Assembly (NCBI GenBank): GCA_002900555.1
Contig: MUGD01000123.1
Span: forward strand, 1 to 5,969
Reading direction: 5' to 3'
From: Thermoplasmata archaeon M9B2D
GTDB lineage: Archaea > Thermoplasmatota > E2 > DHVEG-1
Length of the DNA: 5,969 nt
Below the pieces are notes generated by a model, which saw only the letters and a list, made by a program, of their open reading frames with translations, had not been told where the DNA came from and ran no database searches. Position numbers and translations under genes: made by a program. Every line of letters begins with the position of its first letter. Position 1 is the first letter of the stretch. Below, one piece after another: positions 4,835 through 5,969 of the stretch.

Positions 4835-5149
4835 CTACTCTATTATTAGGTTTTGAAATTTAGCGTTCCATCCTACCGAAAAAATGTGAACAACAAAGGT
4901 CGTTATTGCGCCAGTAATAAATTCTGACAGGACTGGAACATCTACACCAATCAAATCGAGATCGAACAAAAACGCTAAACCGAAATAAATCCAAAATCCA
5001 AGACATAAATCACACGAAAATAATTCCTCCAGAAGTCCCCCATCTAAAAATAATTTACCAATAAACGGGAGTTTGCTTTTGGGAAACTTCTGGAACAGAA
5101 AGACAATAATCTTACCAGTAAGAGCAAATACCAAAAAATTTAGTATCAT
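4835..5149 (-). CDS. 104-aa membrane protein with DUF1360-like CxxC-GFW signature
   Basis: Three hydrophobic stretches lie at about residues 1-20 (MILNFLVFALTGKIIVFLFQ), 48-64 and 74-93. The motif CDLCLGFW (46-53) at the entry of the second segment matches the 'CplCtGfW' hallmark of small DUF1360-type membrane proteins found in phages and bacteria, whose function is unknown. Its two cysteines could bind metal or form a disulfide at the membrane surface. It sits inside the head assembly module, directly before the protease-scaffold gene. Its ATG overlaps the upstream stop as ATGA, and its own stop is five bases before the next start, so it is made together with head proteins. A membrane anchor for prohead assembly or a holin-like function is possible; neither is shown. 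Confidence 0.75.
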   Translation of the reverse strand: MILNFLVFALTGKIIVFLFQKFPKSKLPFIGKLFLDGGLLEELFSCDLCLGFWIYFGLAFLFDLDLIGVDVPVLSEFITGAITTFVVHIFSVGWNAKFQNLIIE

Positions 5150-5451
5150 GCGTCCTTGTACAGAACATAAAGCATTTGTTCGCTTATTACAGCATTGCCT
5201 TCTTGCGCCATATTGGTTCGCAAATGCTGAACATGAACAAGTTTATAACCTTGAGCAAAATATGACCTGAGATAATCATTGATTACATCAACTGGCTCAG
5301 ACCCATCCTGCCCAAATTGGTTTTGAGCATTTATACCGCGAATGATTTGCCTTATATCTGCCCCAACGATTTGTGGCTTTGGTTGTAAAGGTACTGATTC
5401 TTCTTCCACATCTTCTTTCTTCACATCTGCTTGCTTTGGAGGTAACACCAT
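5146..5451 (-). CDS. 101-aa small phage protein of unknown function
   Basis: The first 30 residues are charged and Pro-rich (MVLPPKQADVKKEDVEEES), likely disordered. The rest forms a compact domain: a helix ADIRQIIRGINAQNQ (31-45), then VDVINDYLRSYFAQGYKLVHVQHL (54-77) and VISEQMLYVLYKDA (88-101). The helix followed by 'qGyklv.v' and a final 'yvLyk' strand resembles the short alpha-beta layout of DUF4177-like proteins, but I cannot make a firm assignment. AGAGGAGAT upstream of ATG 5451 is a strong ribosome site formed by the last codons of the preceding gene. The gene overlaps the membrane-protein gene by four bases, so the two are probably translationally coupled. Confidence 0.72.
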   Translation of the reverse strand: MVLPPKQADVKKEDVEEESVPLQPKPQIVGADIRQIIRGINAQNQFGQDGSEPVDVINDYLRSYFAQGYKLVHVQHLRTNMAQEGNAVISEQMLYVLYKDA

Positions 5452-5452
5452 T

Positions 5453-5969
5453 TTATATCTCCTCTAATATTTCATTTATAGCGAATGCCAGGCTGGAGGC
5501 GAATTTCTCTATAACTTTTTTACTTAAAGAAAATATCTCCTGCCTGACGTTCATAACTGTCTTATTATCATGCAAAATTCCACGTTCGTCAAGAGATTTT
5601 GCAAGAACTTCACGATCTATCAAAGTTTTTTTAGTTCCAGAGATTATAGAATTTATAATGCCCCTCTCCATCATGTCATCACACTCGTCCAAAATCTCCG
5701 AAACTCTGTCTTTGAATTTCTGCTCATATTCTATCTCATCTATATCTTCTCCAATCTCCCCAGCGACCTTATCAATCTTATCTTTCAATACTTCTGAGAA
5801 ATCTTTATAAACATCATCTGGCGTTACTTGCAGTTTCCACCAGGGCTTTATTTTGTCCATAAGACTGACCAAGCGCTCTTTTGATTCAGATAATGTAATC
5901 ATGGTCAGCTCTGGAATCCCGTCATCCTTTTCATCTCCCCACAACACATCATCAAACCACTGATCCCAC
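5453..5969 (-). CDS. C-terminal part of a helical phage head-region protein (portal or minor head candidate)
   Basis: The frame is open to the window edge: WDQWFDDVLWGDEKDDG is encoded before any certain start, so the GTG at 5947 is probably internal and the gene begins outside the window. About 172 residues are visible. They are highly charged and predicted helical, with PWWKLQVTPDDVYKDF (35-50 counting from the GTG), acidic helices through EIGEDIDEIEYEQ, and a C-terminal pair of helices ending KFASSLAFAINEILEEI. I recognise no family signature. Its position upstream of the protease-scaffold and capsid genes is where a portal or minor head protein normally lies, so a portal C-terminus is the leading guess. 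The stop at 5455-5453 is one base before the next ATG. Confidence 0.7.
   Translation of the reverse strand, partial: WDQWFDDVLWGDEKDDGIPELTMITLSESKERLVSLMDKIKPWWKLQVTPDDVYKDFSEVLKDKIDKVAGEIGEDIDEIEYEQKFKDRVSEILDECDDMMERGIINSIISGTKKTLIDREVLAKSLDERGILHDNKTVMNVRQEIFSLSKKVIEKFASSLAFAINEILEEI

Noticed and set aside
1289..5297. 13-base direct repeat ACATCAACTGGCT at 1289-1301 and 5285-5297
   Set aside because: Both copies encode Pro-Val-Asp-Val in unrelated proteins; only two copies, no flanking similarity, so chance is the simplest explanation.
5373..5810. Plus-strand open frame of 145 codons
   Set aside because: Antisense to the helical head-region protein and the 101-aa gene; no ribosome site and no domain pattern.
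1..5969. CRISPR array, tRNA, insertion sequence, integrase or attachment site
   Set aside because: No regularly spaced repeats, no cloverleaf with a TTC-type T-arm, no transposase or recombinase frame, and no paired terminal repeats were seen on reading both strands.

Overview
This window looks like part of the late (structural) region of a tailed double-stranded DNA bacteriophage (Caudoviricetes) or prophage. Every gene I can support lies on the minus strand, so transcription runs from position 5969 toward position 1. Genes are small and tightly packed. Stop and start codons overlap or lie within a few bases, and purine-rich GGAG/AGGAG ribosome sites often sit inside the end of the upstream gene. 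No tRNA, rRNA, CRISPR array, integrase or insertion sequence is visible. The host cannot be named from the sequence; Shine-Dalgarno sites and the capsid module point to a bacterial host. The best-recognised proteins are an HK97-fold-like major capsid protein and, just upstream, a ChaB/XkdF-type prohead protease fused to an acidic scaffold-like tail.

Layout in the direction of transcription. (1) 5969-5453: C-terminal part of a charged, helical protein of unknown family, placed where a portal or minor head protein would be expected. (2) 5451-5146: 101-aa unknown protein. (3) 5149-4835: 104-aa membrane protein with a DUF1360-like C-x2-C-x-G-F-W signature. (4) 4829-3297: ChaB domain, protease and acidic scaffold in one 510-aa chain. 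(5) 3216-2056: major capsid protein, followed by a small hairpin over its stop codon and a strong 14-bp hairpin. (6) 1969-1228: three small proteins, namely a DUF5659-like protein, an unknown 82-aa protein, and a Rho-N/HeH-like protein whose start is best placed at 1434. (7) 1224-940: 94-aa hydrophobic, holin-like protein. (8) 896-863: probable rho-independent terminator. (9) 846-1: a distal cassette with a zinc-ribbon protein, a 64-aa protein, a previously overlooked 46-aa acidic protein with a GTG start, and the N-terminal 86 residues of an RmlD-type dTDP-4-dehydrorhamnose reductase-like Rossmann protein running off the window edge.

How the genes fit together: the right half is a capsid assembly module in which the fusion protein would act as both scaffold and maturation protease for the capsid protein next to it. 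The small proteins after the capsid occupy the usual place of head-completion or head-tail connector genes, but only their position suggests this. The cassette beyond the terminator is not obviously structural and looks like accessory cargo, with a nucleotide-sugar enzyme at its end. No wholly new system is demonstrated. The most notable items are the three-part protease fusion, its possible His-Ser-His catalytic triad, the hairpin that follows the capsid gene, and the sugar-enzyme cassette beyond a terminator.
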